Source of the DNA: Uranotaenia lowii
Taxonomy: Eukaryota; Arthropoda; Insecta; Diptera; Culicidae
DNA: 64,000 nt
Reading direction: 5' to 3'
Assembly (NCBI RefSeq): GCF_029784155.1
Contig: NC_073693.1
Location: 142,908,853-142,972,852 of the forward strand
Shown here: positions 1-11,820 of the stretch, piece after piece
Numbering within the stretch: position 1 is the stretch's first letter
How the letters are laid out: the number at the start of each line of letters is the position of its first letter
Program-made: the position numbers and the translations under genes
Notes under the pieces: model-generated
What the model was told of the DNA's origin: nothing
The model's input: only the letters and a program-made list of their open reading frames with translations
Database searches by the model: none

Positions 1-562
1 GTCAGATACGTAGGAGAATGTCTCGCGATCTGATAAGCAATTGCAATTAGATTTCGTTTTTTTTTGCAGTACCGCTATTAGAGCTTCCAAATCATTAAGG
101 AACTCAATGGCAAAAAAGCATGGCTGTTTTGTTTCTTTACATTGCGAACATTGTTTTAGCCTTATCGCACAATTATTAGGTACCTACGAAGTTTTGTACA
201 AGTGTATGTAGCTTATTGAGTTTGAAAAGGGTAACAATATGATATAAGAAAATAGGATTATGACTCATGGTTTTGGTTTTTCTTGTAGTGGAGTGTAAAT
301 ATATAAGTATTTTAACTTATCACATGCATATCTAATCATATAAAACAATGATTTGCCTTTGTTAATCGAAACCAACGAAACAAATCAAAAAACCTGAATC
401 CTACATTAAACAAATCATTTTGATAACATACAAAATTCATTTTTTTTAAATTCTTGGAGACTATCCAATGACATTCAATAAAATTGCCAGTAATGTTTAT
501 GAAATTTCACGCAAACAATTAGGACGTTTCTTTAAATATTCCATTTTTTAATCTATTTTCAG
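1..562. other. probable intron / non-coding, upstream of the first exon
   Basis: This AT-rich stretch has no supported coding region. It ends in a pyrimidine-rich acceptor (ctattttcag) at about 553-562, so it is probably the last intron of the + strand gene whose terminal exon follows. I could not identify an earlier exon. Confidence 0.5.
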
Positions 563-1238
563 CATTGGCCGTCTCCCAATCAAACGCACTCGCCGTGGCA
601 AAGTTCCACCAAGCCCAACGGCTGGTGCTTCTGGAAGCGCGCAACTAGAGGGTGTTGGTTCGATTCATCAAAAATCGGAATTCCACCATGCAAGCCCAAA
701 AGGTTTACGCCACTTGACGACATCCGGTTCGTCAGCTGCTTGTTCGCCAGACAACGATGCCAACACCCCTCATCATCATCAATCTCACCGCAACGTTCGT
801 CTGCCGATAATTGCGGCGGTACATCGGAAGCACGCTTCCAATGTGACCATTTCAGATGAGGAAAATACATCAGAGTATAGCAGAGCCCCATCTAGCCAGC
901 GATCAACACTCGAAAGTAACCCGGAGTTGACCAAGGCTGCCCTGCATCACCATCATCAGGAGCGTATCCGTAAGCAGCAACAGGCTATGCATAAAAGTAC
1001 AACCTCCGCCAAGGACACGGACGATGACGATGATGATGACGATGTTGACGATGATGAAAACTTTAACGATCCCGAATCGGCAAACTATTCCAGCGAATGC
1101 AGCAGTTCCTCGGATGAAGACAACGCTGCTGTTGGATCAGAAAAACTCGGCCAGCAGAAAAAGAAAAGACATCAGAGACGGCCACTAGCGTGCCCTGTCG
1201 AAGTGACGAAAGATGTGCAAAACGGAAACAGCTATTAA
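563..1238 (+). CDS. terminal coding exon of an unrecognised host gene (C-terminal part only)
   Basis: The exon begins after a consensus 3' splice site and is open, in the frame whose codons start at 564, to a TAA at 1236-1238, giving about 224 residues. No in-frame ATG begins the segment, so it must be spliced to upstream exons outside the window. The product is low in complexity and charged: an N-terminal basic stretch (IKRTRRGK), His runs at HHH and HHHH, a block of eight Asp, several Ser/Glu/Asp patches, and a basic KKKRHQRR near the end that could act as a nuclear localisation signal. This composition suggests a disordered regulatory tail of a nuclear or cytosolic protein. I do not recognise the family and assign no function. 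Confidence 0.6.
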
Positions 1239-1940
1239 AAATAGTTTGAGTTTCTTTATTTAGTTTAGGCTATGTGTAAGTGTAAAACGTGATTCACGGA
1301 AGATCGTATTCTAGCAATTCAGTTGAGATTAAAACAACTATTTCCGTCTTCATTTTTTCTACTTGTCAAGCAATACTATGTTTAGGATGAAAAATCTGAG
1401 TTAATTTAAAATTGTTCCAATGTTTCAAGGTACTGTTTATGTTTCCCGTATTTTTGTTTTCTGAACTGCCTCATAGCAGAAAGGTGATCCCAAACGATTC
1501 ATTCCATTTCAGCATTGTGAAAGAAGACTAAGGAATAGGAGATATTACACCAACAAGTAATTAGGCAAGTAATTATCTATGTACACATAGGTATAGCTAC
1601 GAGCAAAAGCGTAGATTAGATTTAGTAAAACAAAAAAAAACCTGAGCAGGAATTATATTTAACGTAAAAGCATTGAAATTATTTGGCCATATGGCAATAC
1701 GAAAGGATAGCATTTAAGACAGTTCCACTGTGTAAAGATACCTCTATGAGAAGTCCTAAATTCTTCCCCCGGTCCCCAATTGAGCACTGCATAAATTATT
1801 ATATTTTGTTTTATAACTCTGAGTTTACAAAAGTGATAATTGGAATATAGAACGTGATTTATTCGTGTATGAGTAAGATAAGTGTAGTTGGAATCGATGT
1901 GAGAAATAGAAATAAAAACTAATCATAATGGAACCTCTTA
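1239..1940 (+). other. 3' UTR with poly(A) signal
   Basis: AT-rich sequence after the stop codon. A canonical AATAAA lies at 1911-1916, about 670 nt after the stop, a plausible end for the transcript. The exact cleavage site is not visible. Confidence 0.4.
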
Positions 1941-3034
1941 AAATAACATCTATATGTGACTATTTCGTCCAGTAACGTAATTTATTTGGATAACGTTTCT
2001 GCTCATCCATCAAACTGAATGTGTACGTCGGGATCATGTTCGAAAAAATAACTTTGCGCCTGTATGACCTTCTTATTTGTTTACTGTTCAAAATTTAAAA
2101 CATTATGTTTCATTTTTATTCTGTTTTTTGGACTTCCCGAAATGTATGCAAAAATTGTAAAAAAAAATCGCCGCCTTAATAAACCGAGAAATTAATACAA
2201 AAATCAATAAAGATAATGAATACATTTCTTTTTAGCTATAAAGATTTTTGGAATTGTACCTGCTTGGATGTCGATTAAAATATATTGCAATTCATAGGTA
2301 CTGTGTCCCGATTTTTTTCCAACACTTCCTACCCCTTTGAACTAGAAAAAGTATAGAACCCTTAAAAAATTAGAAATTAGCTTTTCAAGCTTGCATACCT
2401 GGTTGAACAACTGACAGAGAAGAAAATGAAACGAGAAATCGCACAGTGAATTAGGACACCTATTTTTAGAGCAGTATTTTTTCTACATTGGTTGCAATTT
2501 TTGCAAATATTAGCGATTATCAGCGTTGGTAACAAAAAGTATAAATTAGGCATCTAAAACCGCTAACGTGTATTTCAGACGATAGTGAACAGTTGCCTCT
2601 GGATGAGCGCTCACAAATAAGAACAAACCGTACTCTAAAACCTTTTGAGATTTGAACTGCAAAAGTACCTCCTAAGTATCCACTATTTTCGCGAATTAAA
2701 ACCAACTAGAACAAATGCCTATTCTATTAGACAATAACCAATCAACATTCCAATACCTGATCAGCAAGAACCACCTTTCTCCCATAACTTTACTTTGTTC
2801 AAACAACTACTCAGTGTAAGACGAAAGCAACATAGCTGAAATTTTTGGTCTGTTGAAATATTTTTAAGCGACACCATTGGAAGTCCCTACAGCCACATCC
2901 CTGTGTATGATTTTGGATACTAATGCTAATAATAAATTTCAAAGTCAAAACCAATCTCAACTGGCTTCATAAAACTACTTAACCCCAAGAAGAGCGAACA
3001 CAATACGTGAATGAGAAGACAAAAACCAAACCTA
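1941..3034. other. intergenic, no supported feature
   Basis: AT-rich DNA without convincing coding potential, TIRs or RNA genes. Short ORFs here lack codon structure. Confidence 0.5.
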
Positions 3035-3729
3035 CACTCAGAAATTTAAAAAATATTAAAAATATTATGTTTTAATTACTCTGACATTTAACTGACATTA
3101 ATATCCAGAAATATTAAAAAATAACTATTTCAATTATTAAAATTTATGCACCCGAATAATTTCTTGGCGTGTAATGATCCAATGCATAAAATTTAATAAC
3201 CGAGATATTATTTTGTTCAAACAAACGCTTTGTGATTTGTGCTTTTGAGTCCCAACTAAACGGGTATGAGCACGTGCTAAATTTTCAGTTGCAAAATGCC
3301 GCTCAACTTGACTGCATGCAGGTTCCATTCTTTTCGAATATGTTAATCATCTTTAAAAAGAATGGAATCAGTAGCAGCAAAGTATTGTTAAAGGGAAAGT
3401 GCATTTGTTTTGTATGCTATGGTCAATAATGCACATTGATCATAGAACTTTTGTACGAAAATCAAACGATTTTCGTTTGTTTTTTTCTGATTATTTCTGC
3501 TTTAAGCGTTTGCCTTTACGTCCCAGCTCAAACTTTTTCTTCTGACCACCAGATGTCGCTTCCATAACAATCATCCCATTTCTCAATGCATAAATTTTAA
3601 TCGCAGAAATATTTCTCAGTGAGAAATATCCAAGTAATTACACCATGAGAAATATCCTTGTGCGTTAAGAGGGAGAAACGTGAAAATACCTAGAAATTAA
3701 TTGTTTGATATTTTATTTATTTCTGAGTG
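3035..3729. mobile_element. 695-bp MITE, TIR CACTCAGAAAT, TA target duplication
   Basis: The ends are CACTCAGAAAT and its inverse ATTTCTGAGTG, bordered by TA on both sides (3033-3034 and 3730-3731), as in Tc1/mariner-type non-autonomous elements. A near-identical copy in the opposite orientation lies at 10918-12384, carrying a nested insertion. The short ORFs inside are conserved only because the two copies are nearly identical. No transposase is encoded. Confidence 0.85.
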
Positions 3730-3731
3730 TA

Positions 3732-5080
3732 ATGGGAAACGACGAAACGATATTGGTATTAAAAATAAAATAATAAGCATGTTTATAAACAATGAACGAT
3801 TGCATCACTCAATCATCCGAAATCTGTAATTTTAACTCAGTTTGAAAGATGGTAACCTTGATGGTATCCTATTTTTATTAATAGCGAAAAGATGTCGTAT
3901 AGCGGGGTTAAACAGATTATTGGGTATATATACAATGAGTTTTAAATAATCGAAATCGATCAATATTTGCGGTGGTCACCGGAAGTTGCCTTGTTCTGTA
4001 GATTGTGTATTTTGTCATTCCCCGGTTTTTAAAATCAAGTTTTGCAATTTGATGGATTCGATTGCGCGCTTCAGATCATAAATTTTTGAAACGTCGCTGG
4101 TGAACTTGCAACAAAACAGACTTCCGACAATCTAGTACTTCACATTTCTTTGTCGGAAGTCCAGACTTCCGAACTAAAATTTAGTGCTGACACTATATTG
4201 ATCCGAACAGCTTTGAAAAGTTCAATAAAAATCAAATCTTGAATTAATTTGTGTCTTTGTTTCTTTTACTTTTTATTTGGTGACGTGACAAGCAGGACAA
4301 AACCTTTTAAGTCAGTGAATGAGAAACTAATATAGAATGTACATTTTTGGCCAGTGAATCACAAAAAGGTAAAATTTACCCTTTTGGTATGAATGAATGA
4401 AATAATGGTCCACATATTCATCTTTTTGCTAGGTGAATAAAAAAAAGAGTAAAATTAACCAAGAGAGATGTGTGGAAAAAATTACCTCTGCTTCTCTTTA
4501 AATTTTGCCTTTTTTTATTTAATAGTTTTTGAAGTAACTATTTAAAAATTGGATTTGATCAACAGGGACTGATAATCACCAAGTGGCGAGAATTTGAACT
4601 ACATTTTTCAACAAACGCATGGATTTGAAACCGTTTAGTCCATTAAATTTGTATAATTTGTTGTAACATGGTAGAATTACTCACCAAAGATGTAAGGTTT
4701 TCAGGAAAACATCTTTCATCGACGATTGTAAAAGCCAAAGAATATGTTCAATTAGGGGACAATACACAATTTTCGGACAATTAAACTTTAAACACTCGTA
4801 TTTTTGGTTATTTAACAACTTCATCACCCATGCACGAAAAACACGAAATGCGTTTCTGAACAGAGTTGCCAACATTTTTTTTTTATAATTTGGGGACATG
4901 AGAAATAAAAAGCCGGATAACGGAAACTTCAGTCAAAGCACTCAAAGTGCGAACCTTTTTTGGTCGTCAATCCACATTCTGACCTCCACCAATGTCTTTA
5001 ATGCACATCCGTACTACTCATTTTCCACCATATTCACAAAAATCAAAGGAAATAAGTGAAAAACCCAGAGGACTGAAACA
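3732..5080. other. intergenic; contains a perfect 9-bp hairpin
   Basis: No gene is supported. A perfect inverted repeat, TCGGAAGTC then CA then GACTTCCGA, lies at 4153-4172. AT-rich repeats of the type AAAAAGGTAAA/TTTACCCTTTT occur near 4370. The stretch probably holds decayed repeats. Confidence 0.4.
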
Positions 5081-5704
5081 GTTGTCAAATCGCTAACAAA
5101 CGCACCGTACTAAATTTTTGGTACTAGAACGTCAGTGGGGTTCCAGAAATTAAACACTTCACCTCAAAACAGACTCAAAATAGTGTAACATTTTGATTCC
5201 CAAACTGGGTTGCCAGGTGCCCAGATTTGTTTGTAAAACCAAGACTTTTGACCCTTCGTCCAGATATTGGTCAGACACAGATTTTGCCCAGATTTTTGCT
5301 TAGAGTGCCCAGATTTTACAGACTTTCAAAATTTAGTGATGAAATCGATATTCATGTATCGAATTTGATCCGTAAGTGCCAGATTAGACTGTAAATCTCG
5401 CTTGTATTCATGGGTATTCGACCAATCATTCATTAAATTTTTTTTTTAAATAAGACTGGCATGGTACGTGGGAGGAAACAGTGTTAGTTATATAGTTCTC
5501 AACTCAAAAATAACCCGAATACAAGCACCACCCCCCCTCCCCCGCTCACACGCATCGGCAAAACTCTTGTTGAGTACCAAATTTGTGATATCTTCCTTGT
5601 GCACAGACACGCACAGACTTTTTTTCAAAATTGCCCAGATTTTTTATCCTCAACACCTGGCATCCCTGTTCCCAAACGCATCTGTTGTTGTCATATTGCA
5701 GGCT
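5080..5704. repeat. dispersed repeat, copy A (empty site for three MITEs)
   Basis: The non-inserted parts of this segment align to the scattered pieces between 10895 and 26870 (copy B). Copy A preserves the empty sites of three MITEs present in copy B: near 5093, at TA 5108-5109, and at CA 5133-5134. Copy B in turn lacks the hAT-like MITE found here at 5205-5668. The boundaries of the repeat itself are approximate. Confidence 0.65.
5205..5668. mobile_element. 464-bp hAT-type MITE, 8-bp target duplication
   Basis: The element is flanked by the 8-bp direct repeat TTCCCAAA (5197-5204 and 5669-5676). Its imperfect TIRs are CTGGGTTGCCAGGTG on the left and, read inverted, CAGGGATGCCAGGTG on the right. 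An 8-bp duplication with a CAGGG-like terminus is characteristic of hAT elements. The motif GCCCAGATTT occurs about four times, clustered near both ends. There is no transposase ORF. Confidence 0.85.
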
Positions 5705-5706
5705 TA

Positions 5707-6661
5707 GAGTAAGGTGGAGTAAAAGTACGAGTCGGGTAAAAGTAGTTTTGGGATTATCACAAACCGAGAACAGTAAAATTCAAAACTCTGGCGTGGATTG
5801 ATAGTGATTTGGACTGCCAACAACCAGCTATAATTTTTTTTTCGTAGAAATTAAAAATACTTCGAAAAATGAGGTAAAGTAGCTTTTTTGCTTAAATGAT
5901 GTAATATTTCAAATAACGGCAAACATGTTTGTGTAATCAAAAGTCTGGCTTTCAATGAAAGTTTTAATGTGTCTTTTTAGTTGGTTTTAATCACTATCGA
6001 ATGCCGAAGAAAGAATTTAACTACTATGTCTCTGTTCTGCACAATAAACTGGGAATTATGAGAAACCATGAAGGGGCAAAAGTACGAACTGAAAATGGGG
6101 CAAAAGTACGAAGGGTCTACTGAAGTAAATCTGAACGGAAAATTTAAACTTATTTTTTAAATGCTCTGGAAACATCAGCGCATATTTTTGTTTCTACTAG
6201 ACTTGCTCGCGCGAAAAATTGCTCAAATTCGATGATAACTGGATTCTGTGAACCTGTTGAATATAGACAATTGGTGAAGAGCTGAAAATTTGCGCAGGTT
6301 TTTCACCCATGTATAGAATTTATATAAAAAGCGAACACAGGAGCTGCTTTTGTAAGCAAACATTGATATAAAATAATTTTCCTCTTGACTGAATGCCGAA
6401 ATGTAGAATTTTGAATGGTCGTACTTTTACCCCACATCATTCGAACTTTTGCCCCAGAGGTGGGGTAAGAGTACGTTTGGATAGCATTTAGGCATTTTCA
6501 CTACTGCTATCAAATGCGTCAATCGGTTATCTTCGTAATTTTGTAGAAGAGAGATAAAAGTCTAAAGAATCAAATGCTGTTCTTGGTTTTTTGGAAAACA
6601 ACCGGCCAAATTTTTTAAAAATAGGATAGCACTAAGGTCGTACTTTTACCCCACCATACTC
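5707..6661. mobile_element. 955-bp TIR element, TA target duplication, iterated subterminal motif
   Basis: The left end GAGTAAGGTGGAGTAAAAG and right end TTTTACCCCACCATACTC are inverted repeats bordered by TA (5705-5706 and 6662-6663). A GGGGcAAAAGTACGA-like motif recurs in both orientations near 5715, 5737, 6075, 6097, 6420, 6450, 6465 and 6640. Such iterated subterminal motifs are typical of transposase-binding regions. No coding capacity is seen, so it is probably a non-autonomous TA-targeting element. Confidence 0.75.
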
Positions 6662-6663
6662 TA

Positions 6664-8317
6664 TAAGGTTATCAGATTTAACCTCCAAAAATCAGGCACA
6701 TTGGCAATCCTGTTTGTGAACCTTCGAATCAGAGGTGCCTGGTGTCCTGATGTATCAGAATTTGTCCTGATTTCTGGTGGACCGTCCTGATTTTTTAAAT
6801 ACTCTCTGCGTGACTGTGTCATCACCGTTGCCAATAATCTGTGAATTTATATAGAAAATTTCTTTTTTTTGGTAATTCAAAAAATGGGCAACAATATGTC
6901 AACTTTGAAGAAAAGAATTCTAGAAATATTCTTGTTTTCAAGACTGATACAAAAAAGTTGGATGTAGGAGTCGTTTTTTTAATTAAGTAGATCAAAGTTT
7001 TTATTCAAATTAAACCAAATTTTTTCATTGGCACTTAGTACCAAGGTAAAAATGGTTTTATTTGAGTTAATCGTTCTTAATTAGAAATGTATGGTATACG
7101 TACACCATGACTGATTCAAATCATGACAAAGAGGTGAACTGCCGCTTACTATCAATAAGACCTTTTAAAACGGGAAAACTATTATTTTTGGTCGTTTTAC
7201 ATAAAGCAACTTCCACACATCGAAACCTTCGCTGCAATATCTACATCATCGCTTAATCGTCATGTATCCAGCTTTACACGAACTATGTAAACTCATCCGA
7301 ATAACATTGTAACATAACAACGTTACATTCCTTTAAAAGAGCAATTACCTACTTGCTCGCTAGGAATGCTACATCATGAATTAACTACTGATGCCTCAAA
7401 TAAATCTAAATCTAAAAGCATGACAGTGCATTCAATAACAAAATCATGATTGGATTTGATTTGAAATTCGTTTATTTGGAAGGGTGCCGTGCGTAGCCGC
7501 TAACACAATAACGCGTGCGTTAACGCTAATAACAAAATCATGAAAAATACTTATTGCAGTCTATGACACACCAAAAAACCCTCATAGAATAATAAAATAG
7601 TGGCCTTACAATACAATAAAAAAATGGAATTCAATTTAATTTTTAAATGTGTTTATCTTTGAAATTTTAGTTATAATACCAATGTTAATTTTCAACAGCT
7701 CTGTACAACCTTAACGTTCAATATTTCTAGATCACGGATACAAAAGCTTTCTTTTTGCTTTGGTAGAACGGTAAAAGTTTGATTCCGTTGTTTCTTAACC
7801 GCTGCCATCGAGTTCAAATTAAGAACGGAGTTTCGTAGAGAAAAAATACGCATGTTTTGCACGACTAATATACTTTATTTTTCAAACTACCATTCGATTA
7901 ACTTTTCATTCGCACAATTATTGGTTTCAGACATTCTCATATGGTTTAAAGATTTTTTTGCAGGTATCTTGTCTATGTGCAATATCAATTTCAACTACAG
8001 TTTGCTGGAATACATTATATGATCGTAAACTTATCTCAGATAAATACTCTTCTGTGTGTAATAAATGTGATTCTTTGAGAAATATAAGGAAAAGTATACA
8101 GCGACACATAAAATTTATAATATAGATCTTGGTGAACTCTTGCAACCTTTTTTTTTTTCTTTAGACATATTAAAATAGGGAACAAAAAATATCATCGGTA
8201 GATTGCTACTTTGCCCACCATAAAGAATGACCGAGATAAGGGTTTCAATTATGCTACTTCGTTCATGTTATAAACTTTTAGGCGGGTCTGGCCATTTCGT
8301 AAAATCCAATAAGTAAT
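6664..8317. other. intergenic; possible hAT-like fragment
   Basis: No gene is supported. At about 6728-6800 a segment beginning CAGAGGTGCCTGGTGTCCTG contains three CCTGATTT-like repeats and resembles a hAT-type end, but I could not find its partner. The part nearest 8318 must include the 3' UTR of the ArfGAP1 gene on the minus strand; I cannot fix its end. Confidence 0.35.
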
Positions 8318-10349
8318 CTAGTTGTTCAACATGTTCCACAGATCGTCTTCGGCGTTGTTATTCTTTTTACTAGTGGTGCTACTACCGGCCGCTTTACTTT
8401 TAATGTCCAATCCAGAGAAATCACTCTCTAAATTCGACGCGCCGGCTTTCGCCTTCATGCTGCTGCGATTGGTCGCAATTCGGCTTTGCTGGTTGGTATT
8501 TTGATTTCGCAGATCACTTGCCGTACTGTTATCCTGGTAGGAAGAACTTTGATAGCCACCATCTGTTGAAGGCAGCTTAGCGCTAGATGATGTGCCAGAT
8601 TCAAATCCGCTCCATTGTTCGCCTTCGTTATCCGGATTTTGACTGTGAAAATAACCACGAGAAAGGTGAAATAGTGTAACTTGATGTTTTTAAATCAATC
8701 TTGCTAGAAAAGAAAAAAACTCACTATGATTTTACGGCATTCGAGTTGCTATCGTTGTTCCAGGAATTCCAGTCAGCACCATTAGAGCCATTTCCTCCGT
8801 AGCTACTTAGCTTCCCATTTGACGAAGACCGTTGATAGCCACCGTTACCAGAATCAGCGGAAAAATTGTTTTGTTGATCATTTCCTCCAGGAGTGCTGTA
8901 GCTATTACCACCGAAGCCGGACCATCCTTTTCGGCTCACTTCACCGACCTATCATGATACAATAAATTATGGTGTTAAATGGTTTTCTTTCAATTTAGGC
9001 AATCTATTCCAATGGTTCGACAAAGTATAGGAAACGTTAAATTATATAAACATCTAAATTCTGTAACAAACCTTGTTAGCTAGACTTGATACTTGAGAAC
9101 CGACGCCTTCTAGCAGAGTACCTTCTTTAACCTATTTTGAAAATAATATAAAAAATCAGGCGAAAATCAAGGAAACGAAAAATAAATCAACTAAAATGGA
9201 TAGATGAAATTTAACAGAAAAGTTATACCTTATCTGTAACAGTGCTAGAAACCTCAACTACCTTTTGCGAAGCCAGGCTACCGTACTTGAAGGCATTCTC
9301 CTTGGCTACATTAGCGACCTTTGAGAATACGTTCCAGCCCTATGGATAGAACACTTCAATTAGTAACGTTTTTCAATTTTCAAAGTTCATGTGTTCACCG
9401 TAGACAGCGAAGACTGCACAGAATCGAACAACTCATGTGACTGACTTCGTGGAGGAGGATCCATCGAATAGCCGAATCCTGCATACCGCCCACCCTGATT
9501 TGGGGGCAAATTATCCGGCCGGGTAGCATTCTCCAGCTGTTTGCGGCTGAAGAAGTCCTCCTTTTGCGATTTAAATTCCGCGGAATTGAACTGCTGATAG
9601 CTCATGTCTTGATAGCCTCCCCCATTCTGGTATCCTCCAACTGCACCGCCACCAGAAGACGATGAATAACCAGCAGTGCTTCCGGAGCCCAACGAACCAC
9701 TGCTTCGAGAGTGACTGACACCGCTAGCGTGCGATGAAGCACTCGAAGAAAATCCACTGTCTTTCACCCGATTCATTGCTTCAGATTGATCCCAGGCCTT
9801 ACCCTGAGCCATAGTGGAAATTCGGTCACGATATAAAGCCGCTGCCCGAGTGTTGTATTTTTTAGTGATTGGCAACGTGTCGTCCCAATCGTCCTGGGAG
9901 TCGAAAAACTGACGTGCTTTACGGTTTCCACCGACTTTCATTTTTTCCAGCTCAATGTCCTTCCATTTGTCCATCGACACGGATCGTACAAACGAAAGGT
10001 GGACACCCAAGCCACGGTGCTTTCCTGAGCATTCCAGACAGATCCAAATACCGTAGGTTACCGAAACCCATTGCGGATTATGGGTGCCGCATTCAAAGCA
10101 TTTCTGTGAAACAAAAAAAAATAGAATGACCACATGCTTTATATTCATCTATTATACATATTATTTGATTTGATTTGAATTTAATGTTTAATGCAAATAT
10201 CATAGGATAAGAAATCAGTACGTTCCTGTACTTAGAATTTATAGGGCTCTGAGCATATGGAGAAAAAAACATAACTTCAAATTACTTACTGTGTTATCGT
10301 CGTTGGGCTTTAAATCGCTCAATACACGCCGGGTTCGGGGACTTGCCAT
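8318..10349 (-). CDS. ArfGAP1: ADP-ribosylation factor GTPase-activating protein 1 (six coding exons)
   Basis: ArfGAP1 stimulates GTP hydrolysis on Arf1 at the Golgi and so drives COPI coat turnover. Coding exons, 5' to 3' on the minus strand, are 10349-10290, 10103-9399, 9339-9229, 9131-9072, 8948-8725 and 8642-8318, all with GT/AG borders and consistent phase, giving 494 residues. The start [10 protein letters not shown] matches the family. The ArfGAP zinc finger is C22-x2-C25-x16-C42-x2-C45 followed by the arginine finger R50, with the family signature [20 protein letters not shown]. Residues about 242-290, rich in Ser/Thr and Gly with regularly spaced hydrophobics, match the position of the curvature-sensing ALPS region. 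The rest is Gly/Ser/Asn-rich and probably disordered, ending WNMLNN. Residues 159-185 are rich in Gly, Ser and Tyr. Exon 5 could be misread as terminal because an in-frame TAG overlaps its GTGAGT donor. The identification is firm. Confidence 0.96.
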
Positions 10350-10917
10350 CTTCTTTAGCTATCCGTGATTATACCAGAATCAACTTGATGTGCAACTGCC
10401 TTGAAAGATTTTTCTCCTTATTTAGAAACACGAATTTTGCAGTTTTCTTCTTGTAGATGTGTCACTTTCTTTTGGAGACCTACACACGCAAGCATGAGTC
10501 TTTCTAGTTTTGAACTTTTTCACCGTTTCCGAAGCTCGAAAGCATAAATTTCCATGCTGCGCGGTTCACTGAATATGTTATAAACGCCACGGACATAAAT
10601 TTAGCCTGTTCAACCTTTCCGGATACGGGAAGATTGTGCAAAACCAGACGAACGTTGAATTAACTTTACACTTTTTACGAGTTTTTATCCAATAAGAACA
10701 GCAGCAGCAGGAAAAAACAAATTTCGAACGTCAAATTACGTGTCAAAGATCCCGTTGCTGAAAACGTAAAATTTGAAAGTGTACTCGGGGCTTATTCTAC
10801 ACTGTAAAAACACTTTGCATGAAGTAAATATAATATATACACTTTCAAGTTAAAATATAAGCGGTGCATTTAAAATTCATCGCCTTTTACCAGATGAACC
10901 AGCTGTCAAATCGCATA
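10350..10917. other. 5' flank / putative 5' UTR and promoter region of ArfGAP1
   Basis: This non-coding stretch lies directly upstream of the ArfGAP1 start codon. I see no convincing TATA box or initiator. A dispersed repeat (copy B) begins near 10895, just before the first MITE. Confidence 0.4.
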
Positions 10918-11051
10918 CACTCAGAAATAAATAAAATATCAAACAATTAATTTCTAGGTATTTTCACGTTTCTCCCTCTTAACGCACAAGGATATTTCTC
11001 ATGGTGTAATTACTTGGATATTTCTCACTGAGAAATATTTCTGCGATTAAA

Positions 11052-11820
11052 TAGCGTGTTCAACAGCCAATTGAAATCGGTTTCAATCGATTTCGATTGG
11101 TAAATTGTTGTTCACTCAGCCAATGTTGTGATCGAAACTAATCCAATTGACGTTCAATGAAGCCAATCGAAGTCGATCGAAACCAATCGAAATCGATCAA
11201 GCTCGAGAGCAGGATTCGTTTCTATCGGTTTCAATTACACTAACACACATGTAGTTGCTTGCTGTCAAAAACAGCTGGTTTGGTTTGTTGTGACTAATTT
11301 TTGATTGTTTCTTTGGGAGCGGTGTTCATTGTGGGGTGCTGGGGTCGGTGCTGTGCGAGTTAGCTAAGTCGGTGGTGCTGTGCTAGCCATGCTGAGGTGG
11401 TACTGTGCTGAGTCGGTGGTGCTGTGCTGAGTCGGTGGTGCTGTGCTGAGTCGGTGGTGCTGTGCTAGCCATGCTGATTCGTTGGTGCTGATGACTTGGG
11501 GCAGGTCCGTCGGGCTGGTGTCATGTTTATTAAGAATCGATAAATCATTAAAAAAAAAGGTTTTTTTTTTCATTTAATCAAGTTAAAACATCAGTACAGT
11601 AACAGACGATTGCTATTATAATTTTCATTATTAAATAAAGCCCGAAATCTCCAAGTACACAGTTGTATAAGAAAATGACAGCAAAAGCAGCGCGTTAGTA
11701 TTAGTGTCTGGCTGTTCATTCAGCAGCCTGATAGAAATCGATCGAAGTCAATTGGAAAAACAGCTGATCAACTGTCAATCCATTTCAATTGATTTCGATT
11801 GAGTTTTGTTGAACACACCT
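11052..11820. mobile_element. 769-bp MITE with 3-bp target duplication (AAA), TIR containing GTGTTCAAC
   Basis: Comparison with the intact MITE at 3035-3729 defines both junctions, with AAA at 11049-11051 and 11821-11823. The TIRs share GTGTTCAAC. The subterminal regions are packed with CAATTGAAATCGATT-type blocks in both orientations. The centre holds a 19-bp minisatellite. Related sequence occurs at about 27462-28060 and just before 60030. No transposase ORF is seen. Confidence 0.8.
11378..11480. repeat. 19-bp minisatellite (GAGTCGGTGGTGCTGTGCT)
   Basis: About four to five tandem copies of a 19-bp unit with sequence drift at both edges, inside the nested MITE. A more degenerate version lies at 27755-28010 in a related copy. 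The 69-residue reading frame on the reverse strand is only a product of this repeat. Confidence 0.75.

Noticed and set aside
3137..3429. Small protein genes duplicated at 11990-12282
   Set aside because: The two loci are copies of the same MITE. Conservation of the ORFs reflects recent duplication, and both strands are open, which argues against coding.
11364..11573. 69-residue ORF on the minus strand
   Set aside because: Product of the 19-bp minisatellite.
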